13,871 nucleotides of DNA from contig CAIXOY010000486.1 in NCBI GenBank assembly GCA_903921135.1, positions 1 through 13,871 on the forward strand, read 5' to 3'. The position numbers and the translations under genes are program-made. The notes below the pieces were generated by a model. It had not been told where the DNA came from. It worked only from the letters and a program-made list of their open reading frames with translations, and did not search any database. Numbering within the stretch: position 1 is the first letter of the stretch; each line of letters begins with the position of its first letter. Of this stretch, positions 7,498 through 13,871 are shown in pieces. This stretch comes from an uncultured Gammaproteobacteria bacterium (GTDB taxonomy: Bacteria; Pseudomonadota; Gammaproteobacteria; Pseudomonadales; UBA5518).

Positions 7498-8076
7498 TCA
7501 GACGGTGCCGGCCGCAGCACGCCACAGCGCGAGGAAGCCGAAGACCGCAAACAGCAAGGCTGCGGCGCGGTGCATCAGGGCCTTGGGCACGTTCTTCAGC
7601 AGCGTGGCGCCAACGAAGATCCCGATCAGCGACACCGCCCACAGCGCTAACGTTGCGCCGGTGAACACCGACCAGACCGCGCCGCTGGAGGCAGCAAGAG
7701 CGATCAGCGCGAGTTGCGTCTTGTCGCCCAGTTCGGCCATGAAGATCATCAGGAAGCTCGTGATGACGGCACTGCGCGCATCCGCAGGGCCAGTCTCGTC
7801 TTCGTCTTCATCAGATGCCTGCCAGGACTTCCAGGCGAAGACGAGGAAGAGCGCGCCCGCCGCCAACAACACCGCCTGCTGGGGCACGTAGCGGAACAGC
7901 ACCTGGCCCACCAGAACCGCCAGCAGGTTCAGCACCAGGAATGCCGAACAGACACCGATCGCGACCGGCAGCGCGCGGTAGCGCGTCGCCAGGGTCATGG
8001 CGGTGAGCTGGGTCTTGTCGCCCATCTCGGCAACGAAAAGCAGCGCGAAGGCGGAGGCGGCGACGCCCGGATCCAT
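7498..8076 (-). CDS. GDT1/UPF0016 (TMEM165-like) Mn2+ transporter
   Basis: 192 aa integral membrane protein with two homologous halves of about three helices. Each carries the family signature: E17-MGDKTQL in helix 1 and E115-LGDKTQL in helix 4. The acidic residues of these motifs form the cation site. A central cytoplasmic loop carries a DEDEDE cluster (about 89-94). Bacterial members (MneA, MntX) export Mn2+ and eukaryotic ones exchange Ca2+/Mn2+ for H+, so Mn2+ efflux is the best guess. The start is 4 nt after the kamA-like stop, with no strong ribosome-binding site, so translation is probably coupled to that gene. No yybP-ykoY Mn2+ riboswitch can be placed, since the upstream sequence is coding. 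It is tail-to-tail with the SDR gene, with only 3 nt between stops. Confidence 0.93.
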   Translation of the reverse strand: MDPGVAASAFALLFVAEMGDKTQLTAMTLATRYRALPVAIGVCSAFLVLNLLAVLVGQVLFRYVPQQAVLLAAGALFLVFAWKSWQASDEDEDETGPADARSAVITSFLMIFMAELGDKTQLALIALAASSGAVWSVFTGATLALWAVSLIGIFVGATLLKNVPKALMHRAAALLFAVFGFLALWRAAAGTV

Positions 8077-8080
8077 CAGC

Positions 8081-9574
8081 TCAGCCAGACACGATTTTCA
8101 GGTGCGAAAGGCCAGCGGCCTCCACGGCCGCATCGATCATCGGCTGGTGCCGCGCGGGATCCGCCCAGAGGGCTTGCCCTTCCTCCGGCAGCAGATCGAC
8201 AGGATCGAAGTACAGGTAGGCCTCGTCCGCATGCACCGCGGGTGAGCGATACACGCTGATGCCCGTCACACGGTCGTAATGGTCGAAACTGTGGACCGCA
8301 CGCTTGCCGCCGCCACCAGGCGCATCCACCACGAAGGTAGGCGTGTTGAAGCCGGCAGTGGAGCCGCGTACGTGGCGCTCCACTTCGGCCGTGGTGGCCA
8401 CGGTGGTGCGCATGTCCTCGACCTGCGAGACCATGTCGTGCTGGTAGACGTAGTACGGATGCACGTTCATGTAACCGAGGCGACGCACCAGTTCCGTCAT
8501 GGTTGCCGGGGAATCGTTCACGCCACGGATCATGACGGCCTGGTTGCGCACCGTGACGCCCTCGGAAAAGAGCAGCCGCATTGCATCCCGGGTGATGCCG
8601 CTGATCTCCGAGGGGTTGTTGAAGTGCGTGTGCAGGCAGACTTCCTTGCCTTCACGCCGCCCCCGCGCCACCAGCGCCAGCAGCGCCGATGTCCACTCGT
8701 GGTCGCTCAGGATCTTCATGGGCGCGACCGCAGGCCCCTTGGTGGCGATGCGGATACGGCGGATGTGCGGGATCGAGAGCAGCAGGTTGCCGATGGTCTC
8801 GAGGTGCGCGGCCGGCAGCATGAAGGCATCGCCGCCCGACACGACCACATCCTCGATCTCGGGGCGCGAGGCCAGGTAGGCAATGCCCAGCTTCCAGCGC
8901 TCGCTGTTCGGCTTGAGACGCGCCTTGCTCACAGTGTCCGTGTCGCCGCCGATGGCATAGCTGCGCGTGCAGAAACGGCAGTACACCGGGCACACATCCA
9001 GCGGAAGGAACAGCGCTTTGTCGTGGTAGCGATGCGTCAGCCCCGGGGTGGGCGCATCGGATTGCTCGTGCAGCGAGTCGAGGGTGAGACGCGGGTGATC
9101 CGGGATCTGCAGCGAGGCCACAGGCACGAACTGGATGCGGATCGGATCCGCGTAGGGGTCGCTCCAGTCCATGCGGCTGACCGTGTAGGGCGAAAGCCGC
9201 AGGTTCATCGGCGCCTTCGCCATCCCTGCACGCACGTCGGCGATGAAGGCGGGTGATGCCAAAGACCCAAGCACTTTTTCGAGCTGGTCGACGGAGGTGA
9301 CGCTGTGCTTGTTCTGGAACTTGAAGTCCAGGAAGGCGTCGCGGGAGAGATTCGCGTAGCCGGGAATAGCGCGCCAGAACTCGCTGTCGTCGAACTCCCT
9401 GTGGCGCAGCTGCGCCGGCGCCGCGGCAGGCTTGATGGCAGCGGGAACGGGCGTGTCCAGAACGCTCTCCAACCCGGGCACTCCCACGAGCCCGGGCGCC
9501 AGATCGCGCACCCTCGCCCCGCCCTCGCGCACCAGCACGGCGGGCTCGTGTCCCCTGCTTTCTGCAATGCCCAT
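8081..9574 (-). CDS. kamA: Lysine 2,3-aminomutase-like radical SAM enzyme (KamA family)
   Basis: 497 aa from ATG 9574, chosen because GGGAGGA lies 6 nt upstream. The open frame extends to 9715 without a ribosome-binding site. The radical SAM cluster motif is C195-x3-C199-x2-C202, followed by the SAM-binding SGGDAF (246-251). The PLP lysine is K424 in PGGGGK. D417 (VVDAPGGGGK) and D380 (YQHDM) correspond to the two aspartates that grip the side-chain amino group of lysine in the clostridial enzyme, so lysine rather than glutamate is the likely substrate. It would convert L-lysine to beta-lysine using a [4Fe-4S] cluster, SAM and PLP. Compared with the 416-aa clostridial enzyme it has about 60 extra N-terminal residues, low-complexity and Ala/Pro-rich, and a longer C-terminus. 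EpmB is much shorter, so that identity is less likely. It is divergent from an AsnC/Lrp regulator and followed by the Mn2+ transporter. Confidence 0.88.
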   Translation of the reverse strand: MGIAESRGHEPAVLVREGGARVRDLAPGLVGVPGLESVLDTPVPAAIKPAAAPAQLRHREFDDSEFWRAIPGYANLSRDAFLDFKFQNKHSVTSVDQLEKVLGSLASPAFIADVRAGMAKAPMNLRLSPYTVSRMDWSDPYADPIRIQFVPVASLQIPDHPRLTLDSLHEQSDAPTPGLTHRYHDKALFLPLDVCPVYCRFCTRSYAIGGDTDTVSKARLKPNSERWKLGIAYLASRPEIEDVVVSGGDAFMLPAAHLETIGNLLLSIPHIRRIRIATKGPAVAPMKILSDHEWTSALLALVARGRREGKEVCLHTHFNNPSEISGITRDAMRLLFSEGVTVRNQAVMIRGVNDSPATMTELVRRLGYMNVHPYYVYQHDMVSQVEDMRTTVATTAEVERHVRGSTAGFNTPTFVVDAPGGGGKRAVHSFDHYDRVTGISVYRSPAVHADEAYLYFDPVDLLPEEGQALWADPARHQPMIDAAVEAAGLSHLKIVSG

Positions 9575-9645
9575 CGTGGCTCCTCCCGGATATTTCCTAT
9601 ACACTCGTTCAGCACATTGCGTATTGAACGGGCTGGCAATTCGCA

Positions 9646-9659
9646 TTCGAAGCTTTGAA
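9646..9659. promoter_or_regulatory. 14-bp near-palindrome, candidate operator
   Basis: TTCGAAGCTTTGAA is symmetric about AAGCTT with a single mismatched pair. It sits 72 nt upstream of the kamA start in an AT-rich gap next to a divergent AsnC/Lrp gene. Binding is inferred only from symmetry and position. Confidence 0.35.
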
Positions 9660-9677
9660 CTGTAGAAGCGAGAGCTG

Positions 9678-9697
9678 TCAGATTGAATAGTCAGATT
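9678..9697. repeat. TCAGATT direct repeat, candidate operator
   Basis: Two exact TCAGATT copies begin 13 bp apart, separated by GAATAG. They lie midway between kamA and the AsnC/Lrp gene. Repeats on about one helical turn could support cooperative regulator binding, but a chance occurrence is possible. Confidence 0.3.
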
Positions 9698-9716
9698 AGC
9701 CGAGTCGCCAGCCAAT

Positions 9717-9726
9717 ACTGATCAGT
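9717..9726. promoter_or_regulatory. 10-bp perfect palindrome, candidate operator
   Basis: ACTGATCAGT is perfectly symmetric and begins 39 nt before the ATG of the AsnC/Lrp gene, a position suited to autoregulation. It is short enough to arise by chance. Confidence 0.3.
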
Positions 9727-9755
9727 TTGTAAAAACACCTGACCGATTCGATCAA

Positions 9756-10181
9756 ATGGATGACTTGGACCGCCGATTGCTGGAACTGCTCGGAGCGAAC
9801 AGCCGCTCCAGCATCACCCAGCTCGCCCGCGATCTGGGGGTGGCTCGCGCCACAGTCCAGGACCGCATGCACCGGCTGGAGCAGGAGGGGCCGCTACGCG
9901 GCTACACGGTGCGTCTGGCGCCCGACTACCAGCGCAGCCGCATCGGCGCGCATGTGATGATCGCCGCAGACCCCAAGAAACAGGCCGCGCTCACCCGCGC
10001 CTTGCAGAAGATTCCCGCCGTGCGGGCCCTGCACACGATCAGCGGCCAGTACGATCTCATCGCCATGGTGCAGGAAGAAAGCACCGAGGCACTGGATACC
10101 GCCATCGACGCCATCGGCGCGCTCGACGGCGTCGAACGCACGCTGAGCTCCATCGTGCTCAGCACCAAATTCGAACGCTGA
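9756..10181 (+). CDS. AsnC/Lrp-family transcriptional regulator
   Basis: 141 aa, close to the family's usual length. It starts MDDLDRRLLELLGANSR, the typical first helix, followed by a winged helix-turn-helix at about 18-41 (ITQLARDLGVARATVQDRM). The C-terminal RAM/AsnC ligand-binding fold spans about 62-137, with GQYDLIAMVQ at 97-106 matching the family's G-x-x-D core. Members form dimers to octamers and sense amino acids or related metabolites. It is the first gene of the plus-strand cluster, 30 nt before the GcvT-like gene, and divergent from kamA. The simplest reading is a local regulator of both arms responding to a lysine-related ligand, which is inference. No Shine-Dalgarno sequence is apparent before the ATG. 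A second ATG at 9760 is in the wrong frame. Confidence 0.92.
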   Translation: MDDLDRRLLELLGANSRSSITQLARDLGVARATVQDRMHRLEQEGPLRGYTVRLAPDYQRSRIGAHVMIAADPKKQAALTRALQKIPAVRALHTISGQYDLIAMVQEESTEALDTAIDAIGALDGVERTLSSIVLSTKFER

Positions 10182-10211
10182 ACCCCGGGGCACCGGACCA
10201 AAGGACCCGCC

Positions 10212-11408
10212 ATGCTGCAACTCAAACGCACCCCTTTCCACGAACGCACCTCGGCGCTCTCGCTGGCGCAGAACTGGCGTCGCTGGGCCGGCCACATCGT
10301 GCTCGGCTCCTACGAACTCGGGCTTGACCGCGAGTACTGGGGCATCCGCAATGCGGCCGCATTGATCGACATCTCGCCCTTGTTGAAGTACCGCATCACA
10401 GGGCCCGACGCCGCCGCACTCCTCCACCGCGTCACGCCGCGGGACATCCACAAGATGACAGTCGGCCAGGTGGGCTACACCGGCTGGTGTGACGAGGACG
10501 GCAAGCTGGTGGACGACGGCACCATCTCGCGTCTGGGGCCGGAGGAGTTCCGCCTCACCTCCGCCGAACCCTCGCTGCGCTGGCTGGAGATGAACGCGGG
10601 CGGGATGGATGTGCGCATCGTGGAAGAGAGCGACACGATTGCCGCGCTCAGCCTGCAGGGCCCGAATTCGCGCAAGGTGCTGAACCGCTGCTGCGGGACC
10701 TCGCTGGATGGCCTCAAGTACTTCCGCGTCGCTGCCAACACCCTCGCCGGTTGCCCCGTGGAGATCTCGCGCACGGGATACACGGGCGACCTGGGCTACG
10801 AGATCTGGCTGCGCCCGGAAGACGCGCTCACGGTGTGGGACGCGCTGCTCGCAGCCGGACACGACTTCGGCATCGTGCCCTGCGGCATCCTCGCCATGGA
10901 CATGGCGCGCGTGGAGGCAGGTCTCGTCATGCTCGACGTCGACTACACCTCCTCGCACGCCGCGTGGATCGACAGCCAGAAATCCTCGCCCTACGAACTC
11001 GGCCTCGACTGGAGCGTGCATCTGGACAAGCCAGGATACTTCGTGGGCCGAGAGGCGCTCGAACGGGAACACCGCAATGGCCCGGCATGGCGGATGGTGG
11101 GCGTGGAAGTCGACTGGGAAGGCATGGAGAAACTCTATGCCGCCGTCGGCCTGCCGCCGCAGATCCCGGCGATGGCCGTGCGCGGCAGCCTGCCCATCTA
11201 CAGCGGCACCACGCAGGTGGGCTATGCCTCCACCAGCACCTGGTCCCCGGTGCTCAAAAAATACATCGCGCTCGCGCACCTGCAGCGCCCGCATTACCAG
11301 CCGGGCACCGCGCTCTCGATCGAGGTGACGGTAGAGCACCACCGCCGCACCGCGCCGGCTCGGGTGGTGAAGCTGCCCTTCTACGAACCCGAATGGAAAA
11401 AGAAATGA
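10212..11408 (+). CDS. GcvT-like folate-dependent aminomethyl/methyltransferase
   Basis: 398 aa. GcvT-family folate-binding landmarks include IRNAAALIDISPLLKYRITG (45-64), GKLVDDGTISRL (97-108, with D101-D102 at the position of the T-protein's catalytic Asp), SLQGPNSRKVL (147-157), SRTGYTGDLGYEIWLRPED (186-204) and MARVEAGLVMLDVDY (231-245). A C-terminal barrel domain follows from about 295. The family moves one-carbon units onto tetrahydrofolate; relatives include T-protein, DmdA and the C-terminal domain of dimethylglycine and sarcosine dehydrogenases. No gcvH or gcvP is present, so this is unlikely to be the glycine cleavage T-protein. AAGGA lies 7 nt before the ATG. It is followed 31 nt later by FAD oxidoreductases, implying that it captures C1 released by oxidative demethylation. 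The actual donor is unknown. Confidence 0.9.
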   Translation: MLQLKRTPFHERTSALSLAQNWRRWAGHIVLGSYELGLDREYWGIRNAAALIDISPLLKYRITGPDAAALLHRVTPRDIHKMTVGQVGYTGWCDEDGKLVDDGTISRLGPEEFRLTSAEPSLRWLEMNAGGMDVRIVEESDTIAALSLQGPNSRKVLNRCCGTSLDGLKYFRVAANTLAGCPVEISRTGYTGDLGYEIWLRPEDALTVWDALLAAGHDFGIVPCGILAMDMARVEAGLVMLDVDYTSSHAAWIDSQKSSPYELGLDWSVHLDKPGYFVGREALEREHRNGPAWRMVGVEVDWEGMEKLYAAVGLPPQIPAMAVRGSLPIYSGTTQVGYASTSTWSPVLKKYIALAHLQRPHYQPGTALSIEVTVEHHRRTAPARVVKLPFYEPEWKKK

Positions 11409-11439
11409 GCGCGCGCCCACAGACGACCGAGGCAACACC

Positions 11440-13020
11440 ATGTCAGTGAATAGCTATGACGCGATCGTGATCGGCGGCGGCCACAACGGCCTCGTGGCCG
11501 CAGCCTACCTTGCCCGCGCGGGCAAAAAAGTAGTGGTGCTGGAGCGCCGCGAGGTGCTGGGCGGCGCAGCCGTGACCGAGGAAATCTTCCCCGGCTACCG
11601 CTTCACCGAGTTCAGCTACGTGGTGAGCCTGCTGCGGCCCGAGATCATCCGTGATCTCGAACTGCCGCGGCACGGCCTGAAGATCCTCCCGCTGCCCAGC
11701 ACATTCACACCCGGGCTGAACGGCGACTACCTCGCCGCATGGGACGATCACGACCTCACGCGCCAGGAGATCTACCGCCATTCCCCGCGCGATGCCGACG
11801 CCTACGACGAGTTCTCGCGGCAGATGGCGCGCGCCGCCAAAGCCATCAAGCCGATCATCAGCCTCGTGCCGCCGGATCCCTCCTCGCTCTCGTGGCGCGA
11901 TCTGAAGGGCCTGATCAAGCTCGGGCAGTTCGGCGCGAGCCTGAGCGCGAAAGAACTCGAACTGCTTTCCAAACTGGTGACCCAATCCTCCGGGGACGTG
12001 CTGGACGACTGGTTCGAGACCGATCTGCTGAAGGGCACCAAAGCCTCCAGCGGCATCATCGGCACGTATCTGGGCCCGCGCTCGCCCGGCTCCGCCTACG
12101 TGCTGCTGCACCACTACATGGGCGAGATCGATGGCGCCTTCCGCGCATGGGGCTTTGCAAAAGACGGCAACGGCGGTGTGAGCCAGGCAATCGCACGTGC
12201 AGCAAGCGAACTCGGTGCGGAACTGCGCACCGGTTGCGCGGTGAAGGAAGTGATCGTGAAGGGCGGTCGTGCCGTGGGCGTCGCACTCGAGAACGGCGAC
12301 GAATTCCATGCAAAGGCAGTGCTCTCCGCCGCAGACCCCAAACGCACATTCCTGCAGTTCGTCGAGCCCAAACACTTCCCCGACGAAGTCACCACGGCAC
12401 TGCGCAATTTCCGCATCCGCGGCTCCTCGGGCAAGGTGAACATCGCGCTCTCCGAACTCCCCGATTTCACCGCCATGCCCGGCGAAGGTCCGCTGCATCG
12501 CGGCGCGATCTCGATCAGCCCAAGCATCGAATACGTCGAGCGCGCCTACGACGACGCCAAGTACGGGAGCTACTCCAAGAACCCGTACATGGACATCATC
12601 ATTCCCTCGAAGATCGATCCCGACATGGCACCGCCCGGGCACCACGTGATGTCCTGCTTCGTGCAGTACTGCCCCTTCGATATCGAAGGCGGCTGGGACG
12701 ATGCCAAGCGCGATGCCTTCGGCGAGACCGTGATCTCCACGCTGGAGCAGTACGCGCCGAATATCCGCCGCGCCATCGTGGGCGCTCAGGTGCTCACGCC
12801 CGCCGACATCCAGCGCATCGCCGGCATCACCGGCGGCAACATCATGCACGGTGAACTGCTGCTCCATCAGCTGTTCTTCCTGCGCCCCACGCCGCAATGG
12901 GCCGACTTCCGCACGCCACTGGACGGCTACTACTTCGGCGCCGCCGGCGCTCACCCGGGCGGTGGCGTGATGGGCGCCGCCGGGAAAATGGCCGCGACCG
13001 CGATACTCGAGGACTGGTGA
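11440..13020 (+). CDS. PYROXD2-like FAD-dependent oxidoreductase (phytoene-desaturase superfamily)
   Basis: 526 aa. The N-terminal dinucleotide-binding motif is AIVIGGGHNGLVAAAYLARA (8-27), followed by VVLERREVLGGAAVTEE (32-48), which binds the FAD ribose and pyrophosphate. The C-terminal FAD-closing motif is GAHPGGGVMGAAG (503-515), preceded by DFRTPLDGYY. These match what I recall of human PYROXD2, including FSYVVSLLRPEI near residue 57 and the AHPGGGVMGAAG end, better than carotenoid desaturases. No carotenoid genes are nearby. It is expected to oxidise a C-N or C-C bond with FAD; human PYROXD2 variants are associated with methylamine and methyl-lysine levels (from memory). It lies 31 nt after the GcvT-like gene with GAGG 7 nt before the ATG, and 5 nt before a paralog. 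The substrate is unproven. Confidence 0.9.
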   Translation: MSVNSYDAIVIGGGHNGLVAAAYLARAGKKVVVLERREVLGGAAVTEEIFPGYRFTEFSYVVSLLRPEIIRDLELPRHGLKILPLPSTFTPGLNGDYLAAWDDHDLTRQEIYRHSPRDADAYDEFSRQMARAAKAIKPIISLVPPDPSSLSWRDLKGLIKLGQFGASLSAKELELLSKLVTQSSGDVLDDWFETDLLKGTKASSGIIGTYLGPRSPGSAYVLLHHYMGEIDGAFRAWGFAKDGNGGVSQAIARAASELGAELRTGCAVKEVIVKGGRAVGVALENGDEFHAKAVLSAADPKRTFLQFVEPKHFPDEVTTALRNFRIRGSSGKVNIALSELPDFTAMPGEGPLHRGAISISPSIEYVERAYDDAKYGSYSKNPYMDIIIPSKIDPDMAPPGHHVMSCFVQYCPFDIEGGWDDAKRDAFGETVISTLEQYAPNIRRAIVGAQVLTPADIQRIAGITGGNIMHGELLLHQLFFLRPTPQWADFRTPLDGYYFGAAGAHPGGGVMGAAGKMAATAILEDW

Positions 13021-13025
13021 GCCCT

Positions 13026-13871
13026 ATGAACAGCTACGACGCAATCGTGATCGGTGCGGGGCACAACGGCCTCGTGACCGCGAACTACCTCGCACGCGCA
13101 GGAAAACGCGTGCTGGTGCTGGAGCGCCGCGCCATCCCCGGCGGACAGGCCGTGACCGAATCCTTCGGCGAAGGCTGGAGCGTCGACTCACTGCACGCGG
13201 GCGGCATGCTGCGACCCGATATCGTGCGCGACCTGGGCCTGAACATCCCCGCGCCCGCGCCACAGGTCTTTACGGCCCACACGGACGCAGGCGTACTGCG
13301 GATCGGGCCGGCATTGACCGACGCCGCGTCCATCGACGCGATCCGCGCCTTCAGTGCGGCAGATGCGGCTCGTTGGCCGGAATTCGTGGCTTTCATGAAC
13401 ACCTGCGCACAGATGCTGGACGCGGCCTATGCCGTACCCATGCCGCGCGAACTGCCGCACCTCGACCTGCGCCGCGAAGGTCTCCCCTTTGCGAAACTCG
13501 GGCTTCGCCTGCGTCGTCTGGGCAAGCGGGACATGTTCCGCTTCATCCGCGCGCTGCCGATGACCTCGCTGGAACTCTTCGAGGAGTGGTTCGAATCACC
13601 CGCATTGCGCGCAGCACTCGCCTCCGTGGCGGTGCATGGCCACACCCTGGGCCCGATGTCGGCGGGTACGGGCTACACGCTCATGCACAACTGGCTTAAC
13701 CGCGGCGGGCTTGCCGCGCCGCAGCATGCCGCCGGCACGGGCACCATCGTGCGTGCGCTGACCGAAACCCTGCTCGCGGCGCGCGGCGAGATCCGCACCG
13801 GCTCGGCCGTACAGAAAGTCCTGATCGAGCGCTCGAAAGCGGTAGGCGTACAACTCGCCAGCGGCGAGGAA
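13026..13871 (+). CDS. Second PYROXD2-like FAD oxidoreductase, C-terminus cut by window edge
   Basis: 282 residues are visible and the frame is open to the edge. It begins MNSYDAIVIGAGHNGLVTAN, a close match to the upstream gene (NSYDAIVIGGGHNGLVAAA), then VLVLERRAIPGGQAVTESF. From about residue 45 it diverges strongly: HAGGMLRPDIVRDLGL replaces the SYVVSLLRPEI segment. A GTGTIVRALTETLLAARGEI stretch near 240-260 corresponds to the GGVSQAIARAASELGAEL part of the first enzyme. The start is 5 nt after the preceding stop, with GGTGAG just before it, so the two are probably translationally coupled. It probably arose by duplication and has a different substrate or forms a heteromer with its neighbour. 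The C-terminal FAD motif lies outside the window. Confidence 0.87.
   Translation, partial: MNSYDAIVIGAGHNGLVTANYLARAGKRVLVLERRAIPGGQAVTESFGEGWSVDSLHAGGMLRPDIVRDLGLNIPAPAPQVFTAHTDAGVLRIGPALTDAASIDAIRAFSAADAARWPEFVAFMNTCAQMLDAAYAVPMPRELPHLDLRREGLPFAKLGLRLRRLGKRDMFRFIRALPMTSLELFEEWFESPALRAALASVAVHGHTLGPMSAGTGYTLMHNWLNRGGLAAPQHAAGTGTIVRALTETLLAARGEIRTGSAVQKVLIERSKAVGVQLASGEE

Larger units (their letters stand above)
9575..9755. promoter_or_regulatory. Divergent promoter/operator region between kamA and the AsnC/Lrp gene
   Basis: This 181-nt region is clearly more AT-rich than its surroundings. It holds the kamA ribosome-binding site at 9581-9587 (minus strand). Three candidate operator elements are visible: a near-perfect 14-bp palindrome TTCGAAGCTTTGAA at 9646-9659, a direct repeat of TCAGATT with a 13-bp period at 9678-9684 and 9691-9697, and the perfect palindrome ACTGATCAGT at 9717-9726. 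AsnC/Lrp regulators commonly bind such divergent regions and control themselves and the opposite gene. No confident -35/-10 pair was found on either strand. The plus-strand gene has no clear Shine-Dalgarno sequence. Confidence 0.55.

Noticed and set aside
9575..9715. Upstream extension of kamA by 47 codons
   Set aside because: It has no ribosome-binding site, runs through the AT-rich divergent regulatory region, and ATG 9574 has a strong GGGAGGA.
9894..12954. Two long minus-strand open frames opposite the GcvT-like and PYROXD2-like genes
   Set aside because: The plus-strand proteins are clearly conserved, and the antisense products are His/Val/Gln-rich without motifs.
10212..13871. Glycine cleavage or carotenoid biosynthesis operon
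   Set aside because: There is no gcvH, gcvP, crtB or crtE, and the FAD enzymes match the PYROXD2 pattern better than CrtI.

Overview
This is a GC-rich, densely coded stretch of bacterial chromosome: fourteen genes, two of them cut by the window edges, with no RNA genes, mobile elements or CRISPR. Strong Shine-Dalgarno sequences, membrane diguanylate cyclases, an AsnC/Lrp regulator and Gram-negative gene organisation suggest a high-GC proteobacterium, probably gamma or beta. No marker gene fixes the taxon.

Layout, left to right. (a) 1-2239, minus strand: two tandem, related membrane diguanylate cyclases with periplasmic Cache-like sensors. The downstream one runs off the left edge before its active site. 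(b) 2313-5454, minus strand: a tight four-gene operon, transcribed as DUF35 OB-fold protein without Zn ribbon, DUF35 protein with Zn ribbon, thiolase-fold protein of 350 aa, thiolase-fold protein of 385 aa. Both thiolase-like proteins lack the canonical catalytic residues. The set resembles the Ltp/DUF35 acyl-CoA retro-aldolase systems of steroid side-chain degradation. A hairpin terminator follows. (c) 5596-7494, plus strand, divergent from (b): an atypical NAD-dependent epimerase-like protein and a classical SDR dehydrogenase, which may belong to the same acyl-CoA or steroid-like pathway. (d) 7498-9574, minus strand: kamA-like lysine 2,3-aminomutase followed 4 nt later by a GDT1/UPF0016 Mn2+ transporter. 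(e) 9756-13871, plus strand, divergent from kamA: an AsnC/Lrp regulator, a GcvT-like folate-dependent methyl/aminomethyltransferase, and two tandem PYROXD2-like FAD oxidoreductases, the last cut by the right edge.

The most interesting part is (d)+(e). A lysine-specific radical-SAM aminomutase is divergent from an amino-acid-type regulator, a folate C1 acceptor enzyme and FAD amine-oxidoreductase-like proteins. I propose, as inference, a catabolic module for an N-methylated amino acid, perhaps N6-methyl-lysine. In it the FAD enzymes oxidise the N-methyl group, the GcvT-like protein captures the one-carbon unit on tetrahydrofolate, and KamA converts the released lysine to beta-lysine. The second point of interest is the paired, catalytically re-purposed thiolase/DUF35 operon.

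No gene-free stretch exceeds 300 bases. The longest are 9575-9755 and 5455-5595, both divergent promoter regions.
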